NCBI GenBank assembly: GCA_903813345.2
Contig: CAIIXF020000008.1
Location: 31,208,867-31,272,866 of the forward strand
DNA from: Owenia fusiformis
Lineage: Eukaryota > Annelida > Polychaeta > Sabellida > Oweniidae
Length of the DNA stretch: 64,000 bases
Direction of reading: 5' to 3'
Part shown: positions 23,971-37,323 of the stretch, one piece after another
How the letters are laid out: each line of letters opens with the position of its first letter
Position numbering within the stretch: the first letter of the stretch is position 1
Notes under the pieces: model-generated
What the model saw: the letters and a program-made list of their open reading frames with translations, nothing else
The model's database searches: none
Told to the model about the DNA's origin: nothing
Program-made: the position numbers and the translations under genes

Positions 23971-24154
23971 GTGATCCCCCCAGTATTAAAGTAAGTTGGG
24001 TAGGCGTGGCACCCACCTGTGATTTTGAAAATAGGCTTGCACCCACCCGGAAATGAGAAAATCATGAAAAATGGGCATATTTTAACCAATTTTGGTTTGA
24101 ATTGTGAAAATGACAATTTTGCACCCACCTGAGAAAAAATCCTGGGAAGATCAC
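23971..24154. mobile_element. Small inverted-end element with GCACCCACC words
   Basis: The ends GTGATCCCCCCAG and CTGGGAAGATCAC form an imperfect inverted pair. GCACCCACC occurs three times inside (about 24010, 24041, 24121). No clear target duplication. Confidence 0.5.
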
Positions 24155-26374
24155 TGAATATGAACTAGTGTTATATATGTATGGGGAGGGACATATGATC
24201 TGAACTCTATATGAAACCAAATTTTGGAAAATGAACTCAAAAAGTGGGGATATTTTTTCCAATTCTGGCCCATCAGTAATTTTGAACTTAAAGTGTCTCA
24301 CATATTCGATCAAAATTTGCCATGCAAACATGTTAGTCTACTTTACTGGCCCCCCTTGCTGTAACAAGGAACCCAAAACACATTAAAACGTAAACATAAA
24401 CCAATTAGTCACTTCACTATGAAAGTGAGGGGTGTACACTGTGTGCATGGACTAACACAATATCAGTGGTCATTTACTGTGTCAACTTAGTAACCCTTGC
24501 ATATCGTGCTCACTCAAGTATTGAATAATTTTTTTATGATCTAAATGTTTGTGGTTTATAAAATAATGTGATATATTTTAGTTAGAAATACATTAATTAA
24601 TATATTCATTCAAACAGCACTAGAATGCGGGAAGAAAGAGCAATGGTGACAAAATGCAGACAGAATTTTCCGTAAGGGTTTCAAACATTTCTGAACACAA
24701 TCATACATGTACTTCATGTGTACTGTTATTTTTAGTGCTGTATTTATAGATATAATTTCACTTATTAAAATCATATTTTCCAGCAATGACTTCAAATTCG
24801 GAACCACACCCATATCACATTTTCTTCAATAACTCCAAACATGTGTAAACATTGACCATGTGCATATAAATTCAGATTTCATGAGCTCTTTCCTATTCGA
24901 GTACCTCATACACCCCTGCATGGATTTGAGTTGGATTCGCCTTTTATACGTGAGCCAACACACTCGCAAACACTGATTGGATAAAGATTGCGAGAATCTT
25001 TAAGGCTAAGGTTGTGTTTAAATGAACATTTTAAAATGATAACACCCTTTGGTATCTATTTTTGCATGATCATTGACTCTGTTATTATTAGACCCTTTTA
25101 ATATAAGCACCTCAATATGAACACCTGCACCTTTCCATAAGTGTTTATAGTAGAATACATTACTATGTTTTAAAAGTAAGAAGACTGATTGCTGTAAACA
25201 CCTTGCTAGGTAAACACATTGTTATATTGCACACATTTCTATGGTAGACTGTATTGGTATGATAAGTTTACGACTAACATTTAGTAAACACTTTTTGTCA
25301 GAGTTACAGTCGGTTGACCATATATGGTACGATAATGCTGTAAAATTGACAATATACCTTGAGTAAATTATAATACAAATAATTCAAAATGATTCGATGT
25401 TGTATACTTTGGCTACTTATCCTGACAGTAGGGGATCGGATTTTGGCATCTACCAACCAAAATTTATAGTAAGACATATCTGCACAGAACTTTTTGATGG
25501 ACCCTAATACATATCATATGATATCATAGAAGTTTACCCCGACCTAGAATATTTAAAGGTAGCATTGGGTTATGTTGACCTTTAATCTCATGTTAGGTTG
25601 TAAACAGATCCATTTCTCTATATATTACCTGACATTTTCTAATGAGCTACATGTGTTTTTCTACCTATGCCAAGTCTTTCAAAATAAAATCCAAGTTCTC
25701 CTTTTTATTCGGTATTATCTGTCGCTGCATATGTATACGAATATAATGGAGGGGGGGCTATAACGAATACCCAACATAGCTTAGTTTATAAAATATTGTG
25801 AATTCAAATTCAGAAATGACTGTTGGTTCTACACTGCATGTGTATGATATCCGCACCAAGTGTCTCCTACAAGCACAGTCTTCATGGGGTAAAATACATT
25901 TTGAATCATTTTAAATTGGAATTTGGCTGTATAAAGAAGAGTCCAATCTTACTAAATAAAAAGAGGAAAACCATTTAAGTTAAGGTTTAAGGGTCATATT
26001 TCATCTGCAATACTCATTCATTCAATCATTCAATCACTCGTTCAGGACCATAAAGTGCAAACAATGTCATATCTGTCATATGATACCAGATGGAACAATT
26101 ACTGATATTAAGGACATTTTGTTGAAAACAAATAAGGACAGAGATAAACTATATTGTATTGGTTTATAAGTTCTCTTGAATTGACAGATATAGTATAGTA
26201 GCAAGATAGATATTGTAGCTAACAGTTTATGTGTTAACCATTGTATGACTGTCACATTGAAAATAAACAAAAAACTGAAGTAGACTAACTTCCCATTGAA
26301 TGAAGATATAAAATAGTAGAGATACAGAATGATGTCATCATGGGAAAGCATAATATCCAATATTTATGTGACCA

Positions 26375-26488
26375 CTACAAGAAGTGACATATTTCTTATT
26401 GTTATATGGTCTCCAACTTTTCTTTAGATGGTACTCAGCAGTTGTCATTTGGCAGTCAGCGTTTATACCAAATGGCAGGTGGTGACAT
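26375..26488. repeat. R2 family copy
   Basis: It begins ATGTGACCACTAC and ends GGTGGTGACATTTTGCAT, with TTATATGGTCTCCAAC inside. It is shared with the copies at 33.96, 43.7 and 52.2 kb. Confidence 0.6.
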
Positions 26489-26705
26489 TTTGCATTTTGC
26501 TGTGACATGTTAATGCCAAGTTTCACATTTTCCAAGTACAGAATACCGTTATACCTGTCTAATCTGAATGCCATTTTGATTGGCTAAAAGTGTTCGAACA
26601 CAGATGTTCACATCTCAGGGTTTTTTAACAGTGAAGAGATGGCAGATTAAAAGAATAAGATCAAAAGTGTTTACATTGAAAGATGTTTAAATATACAGGT
26701 CTTAC

Positions 26706-27328
26706 TAGGTGGAATTACACCTACGATGTAAAAGCGCTTTTTAAAATCCTATCGGGTTTCGACCCGCCTTTAGAGTCAGGTGTAATCACGATCGCGGATT
26801 TAGAAAAGCGCTTTTGTAATCCTCCCAGACCCCTAGTCATTAAAAACCGCTTTCACACCCAAAGGCGGTTTAACGTGTAGGTGTAATACCGATTGGTTTT
26901 CAAGGCGCTTTAACTCGATTTTACACTGAACGAAAACTATATTTGCGCATGAGCATCAAGCATGTTATTGATTTCCGGTGTGGAGGAAACTTCAAAAAAC
27001 AAAATTCAAATATTGTGCAAAACTCAATCAAATCACCAAAATGTCGAAACAAACATACAGTATCGGATCATTTTGAATCTCCAGAGATGGCGCTACGGTT
27101 GAAAGTGTATATCTAAATAGCAGATTTTGATGCAAATGCGATGGTTGATGGCAAATTTTTGTCTTAAATCAGTCTAAAAGCGCTTTAGAAAAATCAAGTG
27201 TAATCACGAAAAGTTGTCGTCAAGGCGCTTTTAAAATTCTGGTGTAATCAGGATTGCGGTTTTCTAGCCTACGTTACCCAAAACGCCTTGAAAACGCCTT
27301 TAGCCATGAAATAGGTGTAATTCCACTA
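26706..27328. mobile_element. TIR element, ~620 bp, TAGGTGGAATTACACCTA ends
   Basis: The left end TAGGTGGAATTACACCTA is mirrored at 27312-27329 as TAGGTGTAATTCCACTAA. The body is richer in G+C and CpG than its surroundings and repeats words of the type AAGCGCTTT, AAGGCGCTTT and GGTGTAAT. No ORF of note. Superfamily not assigned. Confidence 0.7.
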
Positions 27329-27894
27329 ACTGTATGGTACATGCCCCTCTGAAAATATGGAAAATATGCTCAGATATTCTGGCCATGTAAATGAAATCAC
27401 CTTAATATCAGCTGTATTTTGGGTCTGTTTCAGAGACTGGGCATGAGGAAAATCCAGACTTTGGTAATTTATGATGTTTACTGAAAGTTTGTTTGTGTGT
27501 GACTGGAGTTATGAATGGCATACCTTTTTCTATTGCTTTCTCGTTGATTTATGTAAAGAATAGTCTGTTGAACTACAGTAGTTTACTTTGTTTACATGTC
27601 TTATTCTCTCTATTTCTCATAAAAATGCATAATTTCTTGAACTTTTAGAATGTTGATTTTGAGCTTTATGCTTGTTTACAAAGTTTTTGCTTGATTCATT
27701 ATAATTTCCAAATTATGTCTCCCTGCTTGTAATGTTATTCAAGGGGCACTTTAAAAAGCAAACAAGTAAATGAAATCTTTTGAAGGAATATGTACAGTTT
27801 CATAGTGCTAATAAGGTCATATAGTTGATGCATGAATTAAATGGCTTCCCAGTTTCCATCCCAAATAAAAAAATACATTGTGGGCATGCCTATT

Positions 27895-28060
27895 TCACAC
27901 TATTTCTCTCTAAAATTTGAATGAAATGCCTGATTTTCTTACATTTCTATACAATTTATGTTATCAACTATTTGCCTGTTTGCTTTATTCCTTGCTGATT
28001 TCACTATTTTACACTTTATTTTATGTTTTAAATCATGACCATTGTCAATGTGACATTTTT
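27895..28060 (-). repeat. R1 family copy
   Basis: It contains TTTCTCTCTAAAATTTGAAT, TTCTATACAATTTATG and TTTATTCCTTGCTGATTTC, ending near AATCATGACCAT. Confidence 0.7.
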
Positions 28061-28319
28061 CTAAATTAGTCGATTTCCTGTTTACATGTTAGTTTTTATC
28101 ATCAGCGAATAGATAAAATATAAAGGTGAATAGCATGAACATTTTTGCGTGTATTAAAAATTCCTGAGAATTTGAAGTCTTTTCATAAGGTTTGGAAAAA
28201 CTGATTTAATTGAATTTAGTGATTGGATATAATAATTTATTAAAAGACATGGATATTGTATCGTAACGATCTGCAACAGAGAATCGTTCATTCAGTAACC
28301 TGTATGTTGATTGGGGAAT

Positions 28320-28475
28320 ATCATGTTGTTCATATTTTGAAATGCAAAATGGAGTAGGAAAGAGTGAAATCAGCAAGGAATAAAGTAAACAGGCATGTAG
28401 TCAACACTCTAAATTGTAAAGAAATGCAAGGAAATCAGGCAGTTAATTCAGGTTCTAGAGAAAAACTGAGTTACA
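28320..28475 (+). repeat. R1 family copy
   Basis: It contains GCAAGGAATAAAGTAAACAG and ACTCTAAATTGTAAAGAAAT in family order. It is one of a pair in opposite orientations with the copy at 28660-28800. Confidence 0.7.
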
Positions 28476-28659
28476 ATAAGTATGGCTATGGAGAATTTCA
28501 AACATGGGGTGGACATAGATTATCAGAATATGCCATCATTAGACAGAAGGTCTGTGGAGATAATAAATGTTTTTCTAAGTTTTATTGTTTGGAAGCTCTC
28601 ATACAGATGATTGTGTTTGTCAATGTATGGAATTGCCTGAAATATTAGTCTGTATTTTC

Positions 28660-28800
28660 CGTACTTTTCTCTCTAAAATTTGAATGAAGTGTCTGATTTT
28701 CTTGCATTTCTATACAATTTAGAGTATCAACTACATGCCTGTTTACTTTATTCCTTGCTGATTCCACTCTTTTCTCTCTATTTTGCATTTCAAAAAATGA
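28660..28800 (-). repeat. R1 family copy
   Basis: It contains TTTCTCTCTAAAATTTGAAT, TTCTATACAATTTAGAGT and TTTATTCCTTGCTGATTCC, ending at TTTCAAAAAATGACC. Confidence 0.7.
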
Positions 28801-29295
28801 CCCAGTGGTATTTGTTGGAAAGGTTGATTCCAATTATGGTATGAATGGAAGATGTATGGTGAAGTAAAAATATACCTTCATGGATCAAAATATAGTTCAG
28901 CATTATGTTACATTTTTTGCTTTCTAGTCTATTAATCTTGCACCAAACCCATGAGAACTCAACCTCTGCCATTATACACACATTCAAATAGTATGGAAAT
29001 ATAGATGGGAGGGGGTCCAGAGACTTGTTTAATAATGTTCCACACATCAATACATCTGCAAAATCCCTTCAAAATGTTCTCTTTTAGGTGAATAGAGGTT
29101 ATATTAGATTTCTACATGTAAAACCCCATGCCTAGGAATCCCCATGTTTAGTTAAAACATTATGGCACTTAAGAAAAATACATAAAAGAAAATGTCAATA
29201 TTTTTTGTTTGAATATGAAGTGTTCTGAAAGGACTGTGCACATACTTTACTACATTCCAATGGTATGTACTACAGCTCTGTGGGATTTTGAAGTC

Positions 29296-29500
29296 AGGTC
29301 TTACAGACTTAAAGGAACTTGGTTCAAAACCAGAGGGTCAGTTTATAATTTTATTGCATTGCTATGTTGTAGTACAGCTTCAGCTCAGGTCTTAAAGGGA
29401 CTTGTTTCAAAACCAGAGGGTCAGTTTATAATTTTATTGCATTGCTATGTTGTAGTTCAGCTACAGCTCAGGTCTTAAAGGGACTTGTTTTAAAACCAGT
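29296..29500. repeat. 83 bp tandem duplication, about 2.4 copies
   Basis: The unit AGGTCTTAAAGGGACTTGTT... repeats with few differences. Near identity of neighbouring copies suggests a recent event. Confidence 0.8.
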
Positions 29501-31324
29501 TTCAATTTAGATTTTTGCCACATTCCTATTGAGCTTTGGTAATTTTCTAAGTTGTCTTCAATTGGTATTGTTGATTAATTTAGATGGTTTCATAGGGTTT
29601 TGAAAGAGGCATGTTCAGATTGTGTTGGACACATCAATAAAGTACTTTTCAGCATAACTTCACATTTTTTAATGTCAATGGCCTCAAAAGGGCCTTATTG
29701 AACAGAAATTATAAACTTAAAGGGTTATACCAAGGGAACATACATGATAAAAATACATTAGAGGTGCATTTTGTTATTCGGTCAATCCGAAGACTCCAAA
29801 TATTAATTAGTAAAGAATTACCTATGGGAGCAATGCATTAAAGCCTGCATTACCTGGTATTTGGGCACGGGTCTGATCATCTGATACAAGAAACCTTTAT
29901 CAGTCTCAATATGGTCTGATAACATCTGTTCCTATTGCAATTATAGTCATAATCTATATCTATACCTTGGGATGGATGGATTATTCATTGTTATGCTCAA
30001 GCTTTAATTATTGATTGAGTTCGGAATAATTAGAAGTGAATATTTCTAGGTACAGAACTGTAGAGATGAAGCTCACTTTTAAGATGCAGGATCAAGCTAT
30101 TGTAAAGGGTATGTTGAATGTTAAGTCATGCGTGGTAATATCTGATCCCATACCCTTTTTAAGAAACTGTATCATATTTATGTTCCAGCCTCTTAGATTC
30201 AGGGATTCCAAGTCAGTTATGCTTATTGTCATCTTATATTTTCTTAACTGATAGAGGGGAGGAATGGAAATTTGAATGGAGGGTTGAGAAATGTCATACA
30301 TGTTAACTCTTGATGCATCGGAAACGTCAGACCCTTCTCTTATAAATAGTATATATGAAAAACTGACACAATGTTCACCAATCCATAATTTCTTTTAAAA
30401 AATCTGGCAAGCTTCTGTCTAAATAATTATCAAGTATGTTAAGTGAAGTATATGTTGCCAGATTTAAAGTTAAATATATCAAGTACATATTGACTATTTA
30501 GGGCTCCCCAAGAGGGGGCACCGAGGACACTTAAGTCACTTTTAAATTTTCAAAATTGTCATTTGTCACATTTTACTTGTCATATTTTGTCCGTTTCATT
30601 GCTTTTTAGTCAGTCAAAGAATTTAATGCAGGCCAGGTCGCCTTATCACACATACCCCTTGAGGAGCCCCCTGTTTCTTAACATGTATGCAATTTAAATG
30701 TTGATAGAGGCTTTGAGAATTCTAGCTCTTCAGTAATCCACACCTGTGGACACTTCATATTGTTTATAGAACTTTAGTAAGCATTACAGCGTCATTGTAC
30801 CCTTGCTCAATAGTTTGATTTTATTTGCCTCTTTAAGAGAGCTATCGTAGCCTCAGGGTAGTTACATTGTGACCTTGTTTTTGTCCTGTTTGATCATTCA
30901 ACATAACATTTATTGTCATCATTGTAATTACCATGACTGTGCAAGTAGGTAGTTTGTAGTTTCACCACCAGGTGGATGATTCATGTTAAATAATATGCCA
31001 GATCATGGCAGATGTAGGAAAAAGTCTTCTAAACTTCAATATTTATTAGATATAATGAATCAATTTTGGAGTTGTAAATTAGAAGATGTTTCAGAGAGGG
31101 GCACCAGGGCTTTAAGTATTATGAAACCCCTGGTATCTATAGCACCTTTTTAAAGACAATGAAAAGTATGAAGTATTTAAAACATTTCTCCCATGGGAGA
31201 TATCAGGAGCAATATTGATGACATTGAATGATTGATGGTATGGAGATTGTAAGGTATGGGGAAAGGTTGTAATAGTACATCATAGCATATGAGCAGATGC
31301 TACACATGTTATATTGAGGTCTCC

Positions 31325-31490
31325 TCACAAGAAAAATGTCATGGAGGTCATGTTTTAAATTGGAAAATAAGGAGGAATATAATGGAATTAGCAAGAAATA
31401 AACCAAACAGGCATGCAGTTAACACTCTAAATTATATAGAAATCAAAGAAAATCAGACACTTCATTCAAATTTTAGAGAGAAATAGCATG
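31325..31490 (+). repeat. R1 family copy
   Basis: It starts ATGTCATGGAGGTCATGTTT, carries ACACTCTAAATTATATAGAA, and ends at TTTTAGAGAGAAATAG. Confidence 0.7.
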
Positions 31491-32876
31491 ATATAGACAT
31501 GATTAAAGTGATAATATTTTAGCAAGGGTGTTTGGGTATATACTTATATATTACAAATTCTACATATTGCCATTGAAAAACATAGACTCTAAAATATATG
31601 TGAATGAGTGCCTTGCATTCATAATTTGCTACAAGACAAGGCATATATCTATAAGTCACGAAAGAAAGTTTTTTGGACACTCACAAATTAAATTAAGAAC
31701 CGGCAAGTTTTATGAAGAGCAAGCTTGCTAGTTTATTGAAAGCTTTTGAGAGGTATTGAGTCTCAGTGGTCAGACAGTCTATGTCTCATTCGTGTTTGCG
31801 ATGCAGGTCCAAGCAACTTGCGTGGTCTTAGCTAAAATCAGCTGAGATACCTTGTATATGTATGACCTCTAACAGTAACACCCAATGATGAAAAACATTG
31901 AGCAGACAACTGGGCTGAAGTCAGCATCTTTGGCCTTGGCTCACATAAAAAATTGGATATTTACCAGTTTTTAGTTCAGAATAACATTTGAAATGTATGT
32001 ATTCAGTCATCTTGCTTCAAATCGAATGGCAGCTTATATGCATGTGGTCTCATATTATTGACAGTAAGGTGGAATAGAGCCTAAAGTCCATTTCAATGTT
32101 TTATTTTTGTCAATAACATATAAAAAATAAAGAATCAAAAGATCACAGTTCTTAATATATGGAAAAATATATATTCATTCCCTTCCTGCATTGGGGTCTC
32201 ATGCAAACCTTTGATTGGGGCATTAAGTTGTAAAATTCCTTGGGTTTCATTTCAACTGCAGTCCAACTACATATTCCGATTAAGTAATATTAACATCTCA
32301 TCAGATAAAGTCAAAATCCTAATAACAATATGCTCCAGATTCCCAAGTTGCAATACAATGTCAAAATCCCACTTCATGGCTTATGGGACAAAACTATATA
32401 TTAAAATAATGGCCCTTCATGCGTCAGTGATATCACACAAACTTTCGAATGGTGCATAAGTCTCATTATGATAAACCATGACATCTCATTTCTTCTCAGC
32501 CCTGAGATGTTTCAGGTGAAACAGAAAGATGCTATGAGTATCAGAATGCATAAGCCTGAAGTCATGGGCATTTATTTTGTTGAGCATCAACAAGTATGAT
32601 GCACATTGATGTTAATAGTTTTAAAAGTTGTTTTTTGAAAGGGCATATGATGTCATGTCTATATGATGCAAAATTCTAGTAGGTCGTGATTAGTTTACCA
32701 CTTGAGTTTGGTTTTTGAACTTGACCTTAAGGTTATTAACATATTACTGTATGGTTGTTTAATGATTCAAGTACATGTACAGAGTTGTATGAATAAAAAG
32801 GATGTAGTGCTCTCCCCCAGCGGTCTTGGCTGAAGGGATCTTTTCAGGGCAACATTTTAAGATTTTGCAGTTTTTG

Positions 32877-33848
32877 GCTCACACAGTGAGCCTATGGGAT
32901 TGACCAGGCGTCCGTCCGTCCGTCCGTCCGTTGGTCCGTCCGTCCGTCTGTCCGTCCGTCCGTCCGTCCGTCCGTCAACATTGGCCGCACAAATTAAAAC
33001 TGCTATTCGGATTGAGTCATATCCACATTCATTTTATGCATATCCATAATGCCTATTTGACCTATCATCGCCATTTCCCAAGTTCGCCCGGTTTCCGAGA
33101 AATTGTGCATTTTGACGTCAAAAAGTCAACTTTTCTGTAAATACTAGACACTTTGTTGAAGTAGAACTTTCAAATAACTTTTAGTAGTTGGTGTATATGC
33201 AACTTATGTCCTCTGAAGATCTTGGAATTACGGTTTTTGGTGTTTACTCTATAAAATTTGAAAAAAGTAGCACTTAGTCATTTTCAGGAAACTTTCTCAT
33301 GTATAAAGTCAATGGCAGGTTTTGTGATTGACAAAATTCTTAAAGTTTGCCTTATACTTGATCATTTCCTGCAATAAATTACATCATTAATAGATTTAAG
33401 CATTCCCTACATATTTCTCAATATATGTCAGCATCAAATTTTTACCGTTTTTGAAATATTTGACGTCAAAAAACAGTAAAAATAAGTTATTTTTCAACTT
33501 GCTTCAATTTGACCAAATTTTTTTTTGAAAATCATCTACAAGTTGCCAGGAGTTCAAATCTGACATTAGCTTTAGGATTTGACCTTTACTTGACCTACAG
33601 TGACCTTCGAAAGGTCAAAACAAGTTGTTTTTCAAATTGATTTTTGGATGTAAATTTTGGTCAGCTTAATCACAAAAGACCTTACTGAGCTCTGAATAAG
33701 TAAAATTTTCAAGGTCAAAGGTCATCAAAGTAGGTCACATAACTATGCTATCTAAGTTTCTCAAAGTTCGAGACTACAAATCCAAATCAATATTTTTGTT
33801 TGAAAGTCAGGATATAAATTCCTCTGAAGGTTCCAAACTGTGTGAGCA
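32877..33848. mobile_element. Non-coding element with GCTCACACAG ends and a (CCGT)n tract
   Basis: GCTCACACAGTGAGCCTATG at the left is answered by CTGTGTGAGCATAGGACC at the right. A (CCGT)n tract at 32909-32977 follows the left end. The body has TTGACGTCAAAAA words at about 33113 and 33461. No protein is encoded. Confidence 0.6.
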
Positions 33849-33954
33849 TAGGACCGTGGGTCCTTCATTAGTATATTCAATGTCTGTTTTTGGAATTTTT
33901 AGTGCAGAATTTAATGGTTCATATGTTTTGAAAATATTTTAGGATTTTTATATT

Positions 33955-34079
33955 TCTACCACAAATGGTGACATATTGTTATGGTCTCCAAATTTTTTTG
34001 TGGACAGTGTTTAGCGTTTGGTGTTCAGCATTCAGTGGTTGGTGTTCGATGTTTTTAACTAGTTACAGGTGGTGACAAT
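33955..34079. repeat. R2 family copy
   Basis: It contains GGTGACATATTGTTATGGTC and, after a TTGGTGTTCG stretch, GGTGGTGACAATTTGCATAT followed by TTAATGCCTTGT. Confidence 0.65.
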
Positions 34080-34302
34080 TTGCATATTAATGCCTTGTAA
34101 TATTTGTTGTGCATATTTTGCATAAATTTTTGCAATTTCATCAAATCTAGGATGTTTTAATTTTGTATTCCTTGCTCATTGCTCATATGAAATTTTGATT
34201 AAAGGAGAATATTGGCAGGTTTATGATGTTTAATAGGTATATTTGGCAAAGTATCTTGCTTATAATTTATGATTATATATTTGACACTTTATGCTTTACA
34301 TA

Positions 34303-34462
34303 CAAGGAAAATCCCATGGTGGTCATTCTTTAAAATGTAAATTAGATTGGAAAACAGTGGAACTAGCAAGGAATAAAGTAAATAGGCATGTAGTCAACAC
34401 TCTAAATTGTAGAGAAATGCAAGAAAATCAAAAAGTTCATTCAAATTTTGAAGAGAAATGGC
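34303..34462 (+). repeat. R1 family copy
   Basis: It starts AAAATCCCATGGTGGTCATT and carries GCAAGGAATAAAGTAAATAG and ACACTCTAAATTGTAGAGAA, ending at GAAGAGAAATGGCATGA. Confidence 0.7.
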
Positions 34463-35148
34463 ATGAAATAGGAAGATTTCAAGTGACAAACTCTTTTTTC
34501 ATTATATCAGCTTCCAGTGTTGTGGGTCAACTTCCTGAAAACTTGAAATCAGCACAAATGAAAATGTAAACCAACATTAAAAATAAAATTAGAGCTGATT
34601 TCAGAATAGCCATTCCCTGACACTTCATAAATGGAATTAAAGGGAGTAGGGAGATCGCTTAAAAACAAACTACAGTGTACATGACTTGATTAATACTATA
34701 GTTCTTAGTTATGTTACATGTAGTTTGATTTATTCCCTTAATAAATACTTGACACTAAATCTGACAGTGAAGGTGTAAATATGCAAGAAAAACTTGATTT
34801 AAATGTAGTTATAAAATTTGAAGGAATGTTTGTAACCTGTTGCTATAGAACAGGAAAATGATGAATTGAGTTTTTATTTGAACAGCCACAGTATAGGAAG
34901 GAACACACATGTACAGTATATGATACCTGATCTGATTTTAAATTATGAGGAAGGTTTTGATTACAGTACACCTGAATTTGAAAAGCTATATGGTCTATAT
35001 TGATTTAGAGCATCGTTCTAAAAATATTCAAAGGTCATATTGACTTGTTAAAATCATGATTAAATTAACTCTCTCTATATATGTGAAGCTACCGGTATAC
35101 CTACATGAAAAATGTCATCTTGATCACGGTTCTGAAATGAAAAGTACA

Positions 35149-35390
35149 GTAAAACCTGACTTATCTGATTGTCCCAGGGACTGGCCAAAGGTGTTTGGAT
35201 TGGAAGGTGTTCACATTTCAAGGTTTTAGTTAAACATTTGAGTCAATAAGAGGATCAAAATTGGAACTGAAAAGTGTTTCGATTAGAGAAGTGTTCCGAT
35301 TATAAAGGTGTTCAGATGGAATGGTAATCTGAGTAATTAGAGAGCTTTTTTAGATACGGGAGGTGTTCAGATAAGGAGTATATTCTAATT
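35149..35390. mobile_element. R3-related element
   Basis: It starts ACAGTAAAACCTGACTTATC and has GGTGTTTGGATTGGAAGGTG and later GGTGTTCAG words. The right end is less clear than in the 18 kb copies. Confidence 0.45.
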
Positions 35391-35653
35391 CATTCATAGA
35401 CATTTTTTCTTTTTTGATTTCAGCTTATTTTTCGGCATTGCAATTTATTAAAAAATAAACTAAACATTTTTATTATTAAGTAATTTTTTATTTTGAATTG
35501 AGCATTAAAGATTTTATGTCTCCCTCTTCATAGAAACATGGTGATTGTCACATTAAATAATCTGCCTGTGACAATAAAATAAACTGTTATAACAATAAAA
35601 TAGGACAATAAAATTACAACTGTTCACTAACCTAACCTGTTTACTAGTTTTTT

Positions 35654-37323
35654 ATGTCCCCACCACATAGTGTGGGGCCATATTGTCGGCCTAGGCGCGT
35701 CCGTCTGTCCGTCTGTCCGTCTGTCTGTCCGTCTGTCTGTCCGTACGTCCGGCAGTTTTCTCCAAAACCGCTACAGATATCACCTTCAAATTTTCAGGGA
35801 TAACTTATGAGTGCATACAGATGTGGATGAAAAAAATTAGTTTTTTATGTCCCCACCACATAGTGTGGGGCCATATTGTCGGCCTAGGCGCGTCCGTCTG
35901 TCCGTCTGTCCGTCTGTCTGTCCGTCTGTCTGTCCGTACGTCCGGCAGTTTTCTCCAAAACCGCTACAGATATCACCTTCAAATTTTCAGGGATAACTTA
36001 TGAGTGCATACAGATGTGGATGAAAAAAAATTAACTCGATACCTACTTCCTGTCGGCCATTTTGAAGTCAAATGCTAAAATCCTTGTCTGCAAACTTTAA
36101 GAAAAACTGCTTCACAGTTGCTTTTAAAACTTTAACATCTTGTTCAGCTCACTTCATTCTAGATCTGATTAGGTTTTGGACCTGCTAGCTCAGTCATGTC
36201 AGCCATTTTGAATGTCTTAAGAAAAGTTAGCGCGCGATAATACTTTGTATCATATTGAATGGTGTTTTTGAGTTTTCATACTTTAACTATTTAGTAGCTT
36301 TATAAATAATTTCAGATGTACTTTGCTGTAAAAGCCTACTTTATTGTTAACAGTAGTTATATGTGATAATTTTGTAAAAAGAAATCAGCAAAAACTCATA
36401 AGGACTTTTTTATTGTCGGCCATTTTGGATTTTTCGGTCCTAAAATCTTGTCTGTAAAGTCTTGTCTACCCGTTTTCAGGTGAACCGTTTGGTGGATCAA
36501 TTTCAAATTTTCAGGGATGATTCTTAGTATAAAAATCTAGATCTCATTAGTTTTTTGGCATTCTGGGTAAATGTCAAGGCAGCCATTTTGGATTTTCCGT
36601 CCTAAAATCTTGTCTGTAAAGTCTTGTCTATTCGTTTTCAGGTGAACCGTTTCGTAGATCAATTTCAAATTTTCAGGAATGATTCTTAGTATGAAAATCT
36701 AGAACTGATTAGTTTTTTGCATTCTGGGTAAATGTCAAGGCAGCCATTTTGGATTTTCCGTCTTAAAATCTTGCCTGTAAAGTCTTGTCTACGCGTTTTT
36801 AGGAGAACAGTTAGATAGATCAATTTCAAATTTAGATGATTCTTTGTATGAAAATCTACATCTGATTACTTTTTTTGCATTCTGCGTAAATGTTAAGGCA
36901 GCCATTTTGGATTTTCTGTCCTAAAATCTTGTCTGTAAAGTCTTGTCTACCCGTTTTCAGGTGAACCGTTTGGTAGATCAATTTCATATTTTCAGGGATG
37001 ATTCTTAGTATGAAAATCTACAAACAGATTAGTTTTTTGACATTCTGGGTAAATGTCAAGGCAGCCATTTTGGATTTTCCATCCTGAAATCTTGTCTGTA
37101 AAGTCTTGTTTACACATTTTCTGGTTAACTGTGTGACGGATCAATTTCAAATTTTCAGGGGTGGTTCTTAGTATGAAAATCTAGAACTGACTAAATTTTT
37201 GGCATTCTGGGTAAATTTTAAGGTGGCCACTTTGGATTTTCCGTCCTCAAATTGTATTGGTAAAGTCTTGTCTACTCATTTTCAGGATAACCATTTCACG
37301 GGATCACCACTTGGTGGGGACAT
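35654..37323. mobile_element. 1.67 kb element with ATGTCCCCACCA ends and internal tandem repeats
   Basis: ATGTCCCCACCA at 35654 is matched by TGGTGGGGACAT at 37312-37323. The left part is an almost exact tandem duplication of about 192 bp (35645-35836 and 35837-36028), including (GTCCGTCT)n. The right part is six copies of a ~162 bp unit opening with GGCAGCCATTTTGGATTTTC. No protein is encoded. It shares its outer words with the shorter R2 family, so the two may be related. Confidence 0.7.

Noticed and set aside
28364-28648. ORFs beginning with a shared K/A-R-N-K-V-N-R-H-V-V phrase (also at 19922, 28645, 31289, 34291, 54004)
   Set aside because: The phrase comes from the R1 repeat core read in one frame; stops and frame breaks differ between copies, so no protein is conserved.
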